From: Arthrobacter sp. H16F315
Lineage (GTDB): Bacteria; Actinomycetota; Actinomycetes; Actinomycetales; Micrococcaceae
Direction of reading: 5' to 3'
DNA: 64,000 nt
Assembly: GCF_024124825.1 (NCBI RefSeq)
Contig: NZ_JAMXSS010000002.1
Span: 62,001 to 126,000 of the forward strand
This document shows, one piece after another, positions 51,530-62,109 of this stretch. Every line of letters begins with the position of its first letter. Within the stretch, counting starts at the first letter, position 1. The notes under the pieces are model-generated. The model was not told the DNA's origin. It did not search any database and was given only the letters and a program-made list of their open reading frames with translations. The position numbers were made by a program, and so were the translations under genes.

Positions 51530-52621
51530 TCAGTGCCCCGACGCTGCCAGTTCGGCCAGCAGTTCCATCTTCCGTTCCTCGCTCGCGAACGAGGAACGGA
51601 TCGAGTTCGCTGCCATCCGCACGCAGTCGAACTCGGAAAGGCCGATCACCGACTTGAGCTGCGCGAAGTTGTCATCCACATGGCCGCCGAAGTACGCCGG
51701 ATCATCCGAGTTCACACTCACGTTCAGACCCGCCGCGAGCATGGCCGGCAGCGGGTGCTGCTTCAGGGTGTCCACGGCGCGCAGCCGGACGTTGGAGAGC
51801 GGACATACCGTCAGCGGTGTGAGCTCCTGCACCAGCCGTTCCACCAGTTCGGGGTCCTCCATGCAGCGGATGCCGTGGTCGATCCGTTCCGCGTCCAGGA
51901 GGTCCAGCGCGTCCGTGATGTACGACGGCGGGCCCTCCTCGCCGGCATGCGCGATCCGGCGCAGCCCGGCGTCTTTGGCCCGGGCGAACAGCCGCTGGAA
52001 CTTGGCCGGCGGATTACCCACCTCGGCCGAGTCGAGTCCGATGCCCACAATCGGCGCGTCCATGGCGAGCAACGCCTCCAGCACCTCCAGCGCGGAGTCT
52101 TCGGCGAGGTCGCGCAGGAACGCGGCGATCAGCAGGGTGGAGATCCCGAACTCCTCGCGGGAGGTCGCCAGAACCGACGCCACGCCGTTGACGCAGGTCG
52201 CCAGGGCCACCCCGCGGGACAGGTGCGCCTGCGGATCCAGCATGATCTCGGCGTGCCGGACGCCGGCGAGCGCCGCCCGGGTCAGGTAGGCCCGGGTCAT
52301 GTCGGCAAAGTCCTGCTCGGTCTGCAGTACGGCCATGTTGGCGTAGTAAAGGTCCAGGAATGACTGCAGGTCCGTGAACTCGTAGCGGGACCGCAGCTCG
52401 TCCAGATCCGCATACGGCAGCTGGATTCCGTTGCGTTCCGCGAGGGCGAAGATCAGTTCGGGCTCGAGGGTGCCTTCGATGTGCAGGTGGAGTTCCGCCA
52501 CCGGCAGTGGGCCATACACTTCCTCCGGAACCTCGGCGAAATCGTGGACTTCGGGGGCAGGTACCAGCGGGCTGTCCGGGGTAGCGCCCTCGGTGGCGGG
52601 CACGCCGTCGTAAGTTTCCAT
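51530..52621 (-). CDS. Adenosine deaminase family protein
   Basis: 363 residues. Metal and catalytic residues are all visible: ELHLHIEGT (two His), IAHAGEEGPP (His and the proton-shuttle Glu), ERIDHGIRC (His), PLSNVRL and SVNSDDPAYFGG (Asp pair). It deaminates adenosine or adenine to inosine or hypoxanthine for purine salvage. HIEG instead of the usual H-x-H-L-D-G points toward the adenine-deaminase or ADAL-like branch. The ATG at 52621 is favoured over a longer frame because the extra 22 residues are not family-like. It is divergent from the UvrA-like gene with only 48 bases between starts. Confidence 0.88.
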   Translation of the reverse strand: METYDGVPATEGATPDSPLVPAPEVHDFAEVPEEVYGPLPVAELHLHIEGTLEPELIFALAERNGIQLPYADLDELRSRYEFTDLQSFLDLYYANMAVLQTEQDFADMTRAYLTRAALAGVRHAEIMLDPQAHLSRGVALATCVNGVASVLATSREEFGISTLLIAAFLRDLAEDSALEVLEALLAMDAPIVGIGLDSAEVGNPPAKFQRLFARAKDAGLRRIAHAGEEGPPSYITDALDLLDAERIDHGIRCMEDPELVERLVQELTPLTVCPLSNVRLRAVDTLKQHPLPAMLAAGLNVSVNSDDPAYFGGHVDDNFAQLKSVIGLSEFDCVRMAANSIRSSFASEERKMELLAELAASGH

Positions 52622-52669
52622 TGGGTAAGGATATGCCCGCAGACTGCATGGACCGATAGAGTCGATAAG

Positions 52670-55231
52670 ATGCACACCGATCAGCATGCTTCCAATGTGT
52701 CCGGCCCGGTGATGTCAGGGCTGGGCCCCGACGATTCCTCCGATGGCTTTGTTCGAGTGCGCGGCGCCCGCGAGAACAACCTTCGGAACGTGGACGTGGA
52801 TGTGCCGCGCGACGCAATCGTCGCGTTCACCGGCGTCTCCGGGTCCGGCAAGTCCTCCCTGGCCTTCGGCACCATTTACGCCGAGGCCCAGCGACGGTAC
52901 TTCGAGTCCGTGGCCCCCTACGCCCGGCGGCTCATCCAGCAGGGCCACAACCCGAAAGTGGAAATGATCACGGGCCTGCCGCCCGCCGTGGCGCTGCAGC
53001 AGCGACGCGGTACGCCCAGCTCCCGCTCAACGGTGGGCACTGTCACCACCCTGTCCAATTCGCTGCGGATGCTCTTCTCCCGCGCCGGCAGCTACCCCGA
53101 CGGTGCCAGCCCCCTCGACTCGGACGCGTTCTCCCCCAACACCGCCGCCGGGGCCTGCCCGAAATGCCACGGCCTGGGTGTCGCCTATACCGTTACCGAA
53201 TCCTCCCTGGTGCCGGACACCTCGCTGAGCATCCGCGACGGTGCGATCGCCGCCTGGCCCGGGGCATGGCAGGGCAAGAACCTGCGCGACATCCTCACGC
53301 ACTTGGGCTACGACGTCGATACGCCCTGGCGCAAGCTGCCCAAAAAGGACCGCGACTGGATCCTCTTCACCGAGGAACAGCCCGTTGTGGAAGTCACGCC
53401 GCAGCGTGACCGGGTGGCTAAGCCCTACAAGGGACGCTTCTGGAGCGCAAAGAGCTACGTACTGCACACCCTGGCCGATACCAAAAGCAGCACCATGCGG
53501 GAACGGGTGCTGCGCTTTATGGACACCGGGCCGTGCCCGGTCTGCGGCGGCAGCGGCCTGACCCCGGCCGCCCTGGCCGTGACGTTCGCCGGCCGTACCA
53601 TCGCTGAACTCAACGGCGTGCCCATGACGGAGCTGGCCGAGATCATCCGCCCCACCGCTGAGCTGAAGTCCGCCGGAACCGCCTCGCGCAGGCTGAGCTC
53701 CGGGGAGGACAACGAGGTGGCGGTCGCCATCACCCGGGACCTGCTGCAGCGGGTGAGTGTGCTGTTGGACCTCGGCTTGGGCTACTTGGCCTTGGGCCGG
53801 GCCACACCCACCCTCTCGCCCGGGGAAATGCAGCGCCTCCGGATCGCCACCCAGCTCCGCTCCGGACTCTTCGGCGTGATCTACGTGCTGGATGAGCCCT
53901 CCGCCGGCCTGCACCCTGCCGACGCCGAGCCGCTGCTGGCTGTCCTGGACCTGCTCAAGTCCTCCGGCAACTCCGTTTTTGTGGTGGAACACAATATGGA
54001 CGTCGTCCGGCGCGCCGACTGGCTGGTGGACGTCGGCCCGCGCGCCGGTGAAGGCGGCGGCGAGGTGCTCTACAGCGGCCCGGTCGCCGGGCTCGCCGAG
54101 GTGGATGCCTCCGTGACCCGGCCCTATCTGTTCCCGGACGAGGCACAGAACACCACGGACGACGGCCGTTCCCGCCGGGAAGCTGCCGGCTGGCTCGAAC
54201 TGCGCGACATCAGCCGCCACAACCTGCACGGACTCGACGCCGATTTCCCGCTGGGCGTACTGACCGCGGTGACCGGCGTCTCCGGCTCCGGCAAATCGAC
54301 GCTGGTCAGCCATGTCCTCGCCGAGGTGGTCCACGCCCACCTGCATCCGGGCGATGCAGACGCTGCACCGGCACCCGACGACCTGGAATCCGAAGCCGGC
54401 GAGCCAGCCGGCGAACTCAGCGTTGGCCCCGTTTCCGGACTGGACCAGTTGGACCGGCTGGTAAAGGTCGACCAGAAGCCTATCGGCCGCACACCGCGGT
54501 CCAACCTCGCGACGTACACCGGACTGTTCGACGCCGTCCGGAAGGAGTTTGCGGCCACCGACGAGGCCCGCGCCCGCGGCTTCGGCGCCGGCAGGTTCTC
54601 CTTCAACGTCGCGGGGGGCCGCTGCGAAACCTGCCAGGGCGAGGGCTTTGTCGCAGTCGAACTGGTATTCCTGCCCGGCAGCTACGGACCGTGCCCGGTA
54701 TGCGACGGCTCGCGCTACAACCCGGAAACCCTGGAGGTTACCTACCGCGGCAAAAACGTCGCCGAGGTGCTAGGTATGACAGTTAACGCTGCAGCCGAAT
54801 TCCTGGCGACGGTCCCTGCCGCCGCCCGCAGCCTGCAGACCCTGCGCGAAGTGGGCCTGGGCTACCTCAGGCTGGGCCAGCCGGCCACCGAACTCTCCGG
54901 CGGCGAAGCCCAGCGCATCAAGCTCGCCACCGAACTGCAGCGAGCCCAGCGCGGCCATTCGCTCTACCTGCTGGACGAGCCCACCACGGGACTGCACCCG
55001 GCCGACGTCGAGCTCCTGATGGCCCAGCTGCACCGGTTGGTCGACGCCGGCAACACGGTCATTGTGGTCGAGCACGAGATGGACGTGGTGGCCGCGGCGG
55101 ACTGGGTGATCGACCTGGGCCCGGCCGGCGGCGATGCCGGGGGCACGATCGTCGCCGTCGGGACGCCCGCCGTGGTCGCACAGTCCTCGGCGAGCCGGAC
55201 GGCACCGTATCTGGCGACCGTGCTGGGCTGA
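52670..55231 (+). CDS. UvrA-like ABC ATPase
   Basis: 853 residues with two ABC modules: Walker A GVSGSGKSSLAFGTIYAEAQ near 60 and GVSGSGKSTLVSH near 535, signatures LSPGEMQRLRIATQL and LSGGEAQRIKLATEL, Walker B VIYVLDEPSAGLHPAD and LYLLDEPTTGLHPAD. Zinc-ribbon Cys pairs are at CPKCHGLG, CPVCGGSG, CETCQGEGF and CPVCDGSRYN. It is about 100 residues shorter than true UvrA, lacks the UvrB-binding region and has LSPGE in its first signature. It therefore belongs to the UvrA2-like group linked to DNA-intercalating-drug tolerance. Start at 52670 or, less likely, at 52712. Confidence 0.88.
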   Translation: MHTDQHASNVSGPVMSGLGPDDSSDGFVRVRGARENNLRNVDVDVPRDAIVAFTGVSGSGKSSLAFGTIYAEAQRRYFESVAPYARRLIQQGHNPKVEMITGLPPAVALQQRRGTPSSRSTVGTVTTLSNSLRMLFSRAGSYPDGASPLDSDAFSPNTAAGACPKCHGLGVAYTVTESSLVPDTSLSIRDGAIAAWPGAWQGKNLRDILTHLGYDVDTPWRKLPKKDRDWILFTEEQPVVEVTPQRDRVAKPYKGRFWSAKSYVLHTLADTKSSTMRERVLRFMDTGPCPVCGGSGLTPAALAVTFAGRTIAELNGVPMTELAEIIRPTAELKSAGTASRRLSSGEDNEVAVAITRDLLQRVSVLLDLGLGYLALGRATPTLSPGEMQRLRIATQLRSGLFGVIYVLDEPSAGLHPADAEPLLAVLDLLKSSGNSVFVVEHNMDVVRRADWLVDVGPRAGEGGGEVLYSGPVAGLAEVDASVTRPYLFPDEAQNTTDDGRSRREAAGWLELRDISRHNLHGLDADFPLGVLTAVTGVSGSGKSTLVSHVLAEVVHAHLHPGDADAAPAPDDLESEAGEPAGELSVGPVSGLDQLDRLVKVDQKPIGRTPRSNLATYTGLFDAVRKEFAATDEARARGFGAGRFSFNVAGGRCETCQGEGFVAVELVFLPGSYGPCPVCDGSRYNPETLEVTYRGKNVAEVLGMTVNAAAEFLATVPAAARSLQTLREVGLGYLRLGQPATELSGGEAQRIKLATELQRAQRGHSLYLLDEPTTGLHPADVELLMAQLHRLVDAGNTVIVVEHEMDVVAAADWVIDLGPAGGDAGGTIVAVGTPAVVAQSSASRTAPYLATVLG

Positions 55232-55326
55232 GGCAGATCCGGGCGGTTCATTTTACCGGAATCGGGCGAAATGTAACGTCTTGATAACGGCGCCGGCCTG
55301 CCTTAGCCTAGGTTTACTGTCCGGCG

Positions 55327-56769
<1,443 letters not shown>

Positions 56770-56914
56770 GGGCGCGTCTTCCGGGCGGCAGGGATGTGTT
56801 GTGCTATTGTAGGCGCCGTCGCCCCCGGCTGTCTGTCCCGTTCCGAAATGTGAACACGCTCACCCGCGGCCGTCAGTAATTGGCGCATTGGCTCCGTGGC
56901 CTCAAACTGGAGAG

Positions 56915-57817
56915 ATGCAGACCTTTCTCCCCTTCCCCGATTTCCAGCAGAGCGCAGCGGTCCTGGACCGCGAGCGGCTCGGCAAGCAGCGAGTTGAAGC
57001 GCTGCAGATCCTGCGCGCGCTGGTGATTCCGGAGTACGGCTGGCAGTCGCACCCGGCAATCCGGATGTGGATGGGATATGTTCCGGCGCTTACCCTCTTC
57101 GGCCTGACAGTGGTGGACGAGTGGACGAAGGGCGGCGGCGAGGACACCACACGCGAAAAGATCATGGAGTTCGCACCGCAGGCTGCACACCCCGATTACG
57201 CCTCGAAGATCCCGATGCCGCCATGGCTCGATGCCCCCGAACTGCACCTCAGCCACCGGTCCCGGCTGGTCGCCAAGGACCCTCGGTTCTACGCGCCGCT
57301 GTTCCCTGACACCGAGCATGACCTGGAGTATGTCTGGCCCGAACCCAGGCTTGAGCTGGTCCCGGAGGACCCGTCCGGCGACCGCATGTGGGTCCTTCGC
57401 CTGCCGCTGGGTGATACCGAGCCGCAGAAGCTGGAGACTGTCAGCCTCCCGCCCGCGGGCCGAGCCAAGGCTGCGCCCGCAAACGAGGATGAGTACCAGT
57501 TCGTTTACGCCGACTCCGGCTCCCGCCGACCCGCGAAACAACGCAAGCTTCCGCCGAAGCAGCTCGTCAAAAAGCCCACCCGCAAACGCCAGCAGCAGGA
57601 AGAGGCGTTTAACACACTTCCGGGCAACTCGATCGTTGCCATCCCGTTCGACGGCGGTGCATCCTTCGCCGTCGGCAAGGTCCTTGGCCGTCCGATCACC
57701 GTGGAAGGCCGTTTCGCACGGAACTTCCAGGTCGACGAAATCCTGGACCGCTCGGCCTTCGACTACCCGGCGCTGCTGCAGGATCCCCGGGTCTTCTTCC
57801 CGATCCCGGCGCGCTAG
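56915..57817 (+). CDS. MSMEG_6728-family protein, putative pyrimidine-dimer glycosylase
   Basis: 300 residues. The first 120 carry the conserved MQTFLPFPDFQQSAAVLDRE, RLGKQRVEALQILRALVIPE, YGWQSHPAIRMWMGYVPALT of the actinobacterial MSMEG_6728 family, related to the T4 endonuclease V (pyrimidine-dimer DNA glycosylase) fold. RLGKQRVE and HPA-x-R-M-W are the DNA-lesion site candidates. The C-terminal half has a Lys-rich linker (KQRKLPPKQLVKKPTRKRQQ) and a small beta domain. ATG 56915 starts exactly at the family motif; the longer frame from 56888 is not needed. It probably repairs UV-damaged DNA; inference from family. Confidence 0.75.
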   Translation: MQTFLPFPDFQQSAAVLDRERLGKQRVEALQILRALVIPEYGWQSHPAIRMWMGYVPALTLFGLTVVDEWTKGGGEDTTREKIMEFAPQAAHPDYASKIPMPPWLDAPELHLSHRSRLVAKDPRFYAPLFPDTEHDLEYVWPEPRLELVPEDPSGDRMWVLRLPLGDTEPQKLETVSLPPAGRAKAAPANEDEYQFVYADSGSRRPAKQRKLPPKQLVKKPTRKRQQQEEAFNTLPGNSIVAIPFDGGASFAVGKVLGRPITVEGRFARNFQVDEILDRSAFDYPALLQDPRVFFPIPAR

Positions 57818-57864
57818 CCAGGATTCGGCGGCCCGGGCTGCCGAAATACTGGCAGACTGGCCCC

Positions 57865-58758
57865 ATGAGCGTACTTATGGCCGGTTGCGGCGATCTGGGA
57901 ACCGAAGCCGGCCTGCGGTTCGCCGCGGCGGGCTACCGTGTGGTGGGCTGGCGGCGATCGCCGGAGAAACTTCCGGCCGCCATCGAAGGTGCTGCGGCTG
58001 ACCTGGCCGCCGGCGACCTGCCGCCCGTCCCCGCGGACACCACCGCCGTCGTCGTCGCGATTGCGGCAGACTCCCCCACCGAGGCGGCCTACCGTGCCGC
58101 TTACGTGGACGGGCTTTCGAACGTAGTGGACGTCGTACTGCACTCCGGCGCCCCGGTCCGGCGCGTCCTGTTTGTCTCCTCGACAGCCGTCTACGGCGAC
58201 GCTGGCGGCGAATGGATCGACGAAAGCACAACGCCGGAACCCGGCGGTTTCTCGGGGCGCATCATCCGCGAGGCGGAGGAACTGCTCTACCGCCGCCTGC
58301 ACACCACCGGGATCACCCCGGTGGTGCTGCGGCTTGGCGGAATCTACGGTCCTGGGCGGACCCGACTCATCGATCAGGTGCGCAGTGGAGCCGCGGTCAT
58401 CCCGGCGGAATCGCGCTTCACCAACCGCATCCACCGCGACGACGCTGCTGCCGCGATCGTCCATTTGTGCACCATGGACGCGGTTCCGGGGCCCGTGTAC
58501 CTCGGCGTGGACAATGAACCGGCCGAGCAAGGCGAGGTGTTGAGTTTCCTGGCCGCCGAGCTGGGACTTCCCCGGCCGCCGTCGGACACCGGCGGGCAGA
58601 GCGGTGAGCCGAAGAACGGCAGCGGCGAGCCCTCGCGCGGCGGCAACAAGCGCTGCAGCAACAAGCTGCTGCGAAGCACCGGCTTCGCGCTCCACTACCC
58701 GAGTTTCCGGGAGGGTTACCGGGCGATGCTTGCCGGCACCGGAGCCCGGCACCCCTGA
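57865..58758 (+). CDS. NAD(P)-dependent sugar-epimerase-like protein
   Basis: 297 residues, short-chain extended-type Rossmann protein: MAGCGDLGTEAGLRFAAAGY (GxGxxG dinucleotide site), VLFVSSTAVYGDAGGEWIDE (active-site Ser; the usual YxxxK lies later as a variant, GRIIREAEELL) and VVLRLGGIYGPGRTRLIDQV. The lack of YxxxK suggests a non-canonical epimerase or a YeeZ-like protein. Residues 235-265 form a Gly/Ser/Asn-rich insertion (DTGGQSGEPKNGSGEPSRGG). Fits 47 bases after the previous gene and may be cotranscribed. Confidence 0.8.
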   Translation: MSVLMAGCGDLGTEAGLRFAAAGYRVVGWRRSPEKLPAAIEGAAADLAAGDLPPVPADTTAVVVAIAADSPTEAAYRAAYVDGLSNVVDVVLHSGAPVRRVLFVSSTAVYGDAGGEWIDESTTPEPGGFSGRIIREAEELLYRRLHTTGITPVVLRLGGIYGPGRTRLIDQVRSGAAVIPAESRFTNRIHRDDAAAAIVHLCTMDAVPGPVYLGVDNEPAEQGEVLSFLAAELGLPRPPSDTGGQSGEPKNGSGEPSRGGNKRCSNKLLRSTGFALHYPSFREGYRAMLAGTGARHP

Positions 58759-58800
58759 GCTGCGGCGCTGGATTCGCGCTGGATTTCAGCAGCCTCAACT

Positions 58801-59307
58801 GTGAAGGAAACGATGGATTTCAAAGAAATTATCCAAATTGTCGGCGGCTTCATGGACATCGCCGGGGTGGCCGTGATGGTGATCGGCGCCGTGGTGTCGA
58901 TTCCGATGGCGTTGCGTGGCTTCCAGCCGAGCAACCTGCCGGCAGGGTCCGCGCCGTTTTCGCCGTACCGCTCGTACCGGCAATTGCTGGGCCGTTCCAT
59001 CCTGCTCGGACTCGAACTCCTGGTCGCGGCCGACATCATCCGGACTGTCGCCGTTACCCCGACCTTCGAAAGCGTCGGCGTGCTAGCCATCATTGTGTTG
59101 ATCCGGACCTTCCTGAGCTTCTCACTTGAGCTCGAGATCACCGGCCGGTGGCCCTGGCAGAAGCAAAACGCCGAGTCGCCCGCCGCGGCGCCCGGGGCCG
59201 AAGGCGACGCCGAGTCCGAAGGCGACGCCGGGGCCGGGTCGAGGCCGGCCGGCAGTTCCTCTCCTGGACGAATCCCGACTTCTGAACTAGCGGGGACCGA
59301 CCGGTGA
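58801..59307 (+). CDS. DUF1622 membrane protein
   Basis: 168 residues, three helices (IIQIVGGFMDIAGVAVMVIG, LLGLELLVAADIIRTV, SVGVLAIIVLIRTFLSFSLE), ending in the conserved RTFLSFSLELEITGRWPWQ motif of DUF1622. The last 45 residues are Ala/Glu/Gly-rich. The frame opens with GTG at 58801; the ATG at 58813 (MDFKEIIQ) fits the family start equally. Its stop overlaps the GTG of the DUF2071 gene (59304). Function unknown. Confidence 0.8.
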   Translation: MKETMDFKEIIQIVGGFMDIAGVAVMVIGAVVSIPMALRGFQPSNLPAGSAPFSPYRSYRQLLGRSILLGLELLVAADIIRTVAVTPTFESVGVLAIIVLIRTFLSFSLELEITGRWPWQKQNAESPAAAPGAEGDAESEGDAGAGSRPAGSSSPGRIPTSELAGTDR

Positions 59308-60173
59308 GCCGTGATCCTTGGCCCAGCGCCCCAGAGCTTCCGGCGCCGATCATCATGGACCAGCGGTGGATGGACGCGGTGTTCCTGCACTGGCGCATCC
59401 CGGCTGCCGCTGCGGCACCGTTTATGCCGGCGGGTGTGGTGCCGGACGTCTTTGACGGGTCCGCCTGGGTGGGACTGATCGGATTCCGGATGCAGGGCGC
59501 AGGCCTGGGCAGCGGACCCGGAATCCCGTATTTCGGGAGCTTCAACGAGATCAACGTGCGCCTCTACTCCCGGGAGCCCGACGGGACGCGGGGTGTGGTC
59601 TTCCTGAGCCTCGATGCGACACGACTGGCAGTGGTAATGGCTGCGCGCGCCGCCGGTATTCCGTACGTGTGGTCCCGGGCAGGCTTCCGCGGCGAGCCTG
59701 CTCCGGACCCTGTGGGCACAGGCACAGGCACAGGGGCCGGAACGGCAGGGCCGGTCGGCGGAACGGCCGGGCCGGTCGGCGGAACGGCAGGGCCGGTCGC
59801 CGGAACGGCAGGCCCGGTCGCCGGAACGGCAGGGCCGGTCGACCTCCGTGCCGGGTACTGGGTGCGGCGGTTCCGGGGCGGCGCCCGGAGCGACTTTGAG
59901 GTTTCCCCGGAATCTGACGTCGAAGCGACTGACCCGTTATCCATCCACCTCACCGCCCGGTTCGGGTTGCACACCCGGTTCCGTGGCAGGACCTTGTACG
60001 TTCCTAACACCCACGTTGCTTGGCCGCTGTTCCGCGCGCAGCTGACTCAGCTTGAGGATCAGCTCGTTGCCGCCGCCGGCATTCACGTCGCGGGTCCGCC
60101 CGAATCGGTGCTGTACTCGCCCGGGGTCCGCACCCAGTTTGGCCGGCCCCGTGTGCTGGATGGCGCTTCCTGA
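59304..60173 (+). CDS. DUF2071 (YqjF-like) protein with an expanded repeat
   Basis: 289 residues. The DUF2071 fold (acetoacetate-decarboxylase-like beta cone) is recognised by MDQRWMDAVFLHWRIPAAAA, PFMPAGVVPDVFDGSAWVGL, FNEINVRLYSREPDGTRGVV and VLYSPGVRTQFGRP. Between about 140 and 180, in the middle of the fold, lies a tandem GTAGPVG/GTAGPVA array, which replaces a short loop in the family. GTG start overlaps the DUF1622 stop. Function unknown, often linked to YqjF proteins under stress control. Confidence 0.85.
   Translation: MSRDPWPSAPELPAPIIMDQRWMDAVFLHWRIPAAAAAPFMPAGVVPDVFDGSAWVGLIGFRMQGAGLGSGPGIPYFGSFNEINVRLYSREPDGTRGVVFLSLDATRLAVVMAARAAGIPYVWSRAGFRGEPAPDPVGTGTGTGAGTAGPVGGTAGPVGGTAGPVAGTAGPVAGTAGPVDLRAGYWVRRFRGGARSDFEVSPESDVEATDPLSIHLTARFGLHTRFRGRTLYVPNTHVAWPLFRAQLTQLEDQLVAAAGIHVAGPPESVLYSPGVRTQFGRPRVLDGAS
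59739..59843 (+). repeat. In-gene minisatellite, five 21-bp units
   Basis: Five direct 21-bp units (59739-59759, 59760-59780, 59781-59801, 59802-59822, 59823-59843) differ at one to three positions and encode GTAGPV(G/A/D) seven-residue repeats. The array is preceded by a short GTGTGTG-type Gly/Thr stretch. The unit length keeps the frame, so copy number can vary without breaking the protein. Confidence 0.9.
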
Positions 60174-60291
60174 CGCGCTGGCCCGCACTGACACGTCGCG
60201 ATTTCCGTCGTTTTGGTGCCCGGCGGCGGGATTCCGGCACTGCGCTGGCGCCGTTGCGATAAATGTCGGACCCCCTTGAGAGAGTGGGTTT

Positions 60292-62076
60292 ATGGAAGCC
60301 GTGAAGGATTTCATTCCTTGCCAGGACATGGACCGGGGCGCTGCTCCGGCCGGGCAATCCGGTGTGGATGCTGCCTTGGCCGCGCTCCGGGGAGCGGGTT
60401 CGACGGCGGCGGCGGACGCGGCGTTGCGGGGCTTCCGGGCCGCGTCGGATTTCGCCGGCACGGTGGAGGAACTCGCCCGGTTTGTGGAGTATCTGCAGCT
60501 CGTAGCGGCCGACGCCGTGGACCGGACCCGGAAGCAGCCCTCGGCCGGTGGCACAACCGCCGGCACCTCCTGGACCACAGGCTGGCGGGTGGACTCCGGC
60601 GACGGCCCGGGCAACGGGTCCGGCGCCGCGCCGGCGGGTGCTGCAGCGGTTGCGGCAGCGCAAGTGGCAGCAGCAGATGACGGGTACCGGAACACCGCGG
60701 AATTCCTGCGGGCACGGTTGCGGATCAGTGCCGCCGAGGCCCGGCGCCGGCTATCCCTAGCCGGCACGCTCTTGCCACGACAGGGATTCAGCGGCCAGCA
60801 GATTCCTCCCCGGTATGCGGAACTCGGCGCCGTCGTGGCCGCCGGCGAAGTCGGGTCCCGGCCCGCGACCATCATCGCCCTGGCCCTGGACCGGGTCCGG
60901 CACCTCTGTGATACCGCGACCGCCCAGCAGATGGAGCACGCCCTGGCCCGCACCGCGGCGGAGAACGACCCGGACTTCCTGGCCCGCGTGGCCCGAAGCT
61001 GGACCGATGCGATTGATCAGGACGGCGCCGAACCCTCCGAAGAACTGCTCCGCCAACTCCAGGGCGCCTTCATCCGCAAACCCCGCCAAGGCCTCGCGCA
61101 CCTGGAAATCTTCGCGACCACCGAACAGTTCGAGCACCTCCTCACCGTCATGAACACCGCCACCAACCCCCGCACCAGCCCTCCGAAAACACCCGCACCT
61201 GCCACCGGCACAGGATCAGCGACCATGGAAGCCGCGGGCGCTGCCGCCGTGGAAGCCACGGCCCCCTGGCCCGGCAACGACCCCTGGCCCGGCAGCAACT
61301 CTTGGTCCGGCAGCGACGGCAACGGCCCGGAGATCGACCTGGACCGCCGCTCCCGCCCGCAGAAACTCCTCGACGGACTGGTCGGAGGTTGCAAAGCCGC
61401 CCTCACCACCGGGAACCTCCCCGTCGCCGGAGGATTGCGCCCCCAGGTCATCGCCACCATCGACTACCGCGACCTGCTCAGCCGGCTCGGAACCGCCGGC
61501 ACCAACACCGTAAACGGCAACGCGGCCGGTGGCGGGACCGCCAATGGCCCGTTGGCGCAGACCGGGACACTGCTGTTCACCGGACCCGTAACCGCCGCCA
61601 CCGTCCGGAAAATCGCCTGCGACGCGGACATCATCCCCGTCCTGCTCGGCAGCGAAGGCCGAATCCTGGACATCGGCCGGGCCACCCGGGTTTTCCCGCC
61701 CCACCTTCGCAAGGCCCTCACCGCCCGGGACCAGGGCTGCGCGTTCCCCGGCTGCACCACCCCGGCACCCTGGTGCGAAGCCCACCACATCACCTACTGG
61801 TCCCGCGGCGGAACAACCGGCATAGACAACGGAACCCTGCTGTGCTCACACCACCACCATCTAATCCACAAAGAGCAATGGACCGTCCAAATCCGCACCG
61901 GCGTCCCCTGGTTCATCCCGCCGCCGCACCTCGATCCGCGGCAAAAACCCCGCCGCAACAACTTCTTCCACCCCACCATCGCGCCCCATCCCACCGGACC
62001 CCCGCCTGAAGCTGCTGGCAGACCCCCAGACGCCGCCGGGCCTGATTCGATGGCGCAGTATGGAGCGGCCAGTTGA
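60292..62076 (+). CDS. DUF222/HNH endonuclease-domain protein
   Basis: 594 residues. DUF222 helical region about 20-330, then the 13E12-type HNH domain near 475-540: DQGCAFPGCTTPAPWCEAHH, ITYWSRGGTTGIDNGTLLCS, HHHHLIHKEQWTV, with paired Cys and the HNH/HHLIH metal residues complete. A Pro/Gly/Ser-rich low-complexity segment (about 300-345) sits in between. Such genes are multicopy in Arthrobacter and Mycobacterium and resemble REP13E12-type elements. Possibly a DNA nuclease of mobile origin. ATG 60292 is preceded by GAGAGTGGG. Confidence 0.88.
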   Translation: MEAVKDFIPCQDMDRGAAPAGQSGVDAALAALRGAGSTAAADAALRGFRAASDFAGTVEELARFVEYLQLVAADAVDRTRKQPSAGGTTAGTSWTTGWRVDSGDGPGNGSGAAPAGAAAVAAAQVAAADDGYRNTAEFLRARLRISAAEARRRLSLAGTLLPRQGFSGQQIPPRYAELGAVVAAGEVGSRPATIIALALDRVRHLCDTATAQQMEHALARTAAENDPDFLARVARSWTDAIDQDGAEPSEELLRQLQGAFIRKPRQGLAHLEIFATTEQFEHLLTVMNTATNPRTSPPKTPAPATGTGSATMEAAGAAAVEATAPWPGNDPWPGSNSWSGSDGNGPEIDLDRRSRPQKLLDGLVGGCKAALTTGNLPVAGGLRPQVIATIDYRDLLSRLGTAGTNTVNGNAAGGGTANGPLAQTGTLLFTGPVTAATVRKIACDADIIPVLLGSEGRILDIGRATRVFPPHLRKALTARDQGCAFPGCTTPAPWCEAHHITYWSRGGTTGIDNGTLLCSHHHHLIHKEQWTVQIRTGVPWFIPPPHLDPRQKPRRNNFFHPTIAPHPTGPPPEAAGRPPDAAGPDSMAQYGAAS

Positions 62077-62109
62077 GAGTTATCTCGATGATGGAGATAT
62101 CATCGAACG

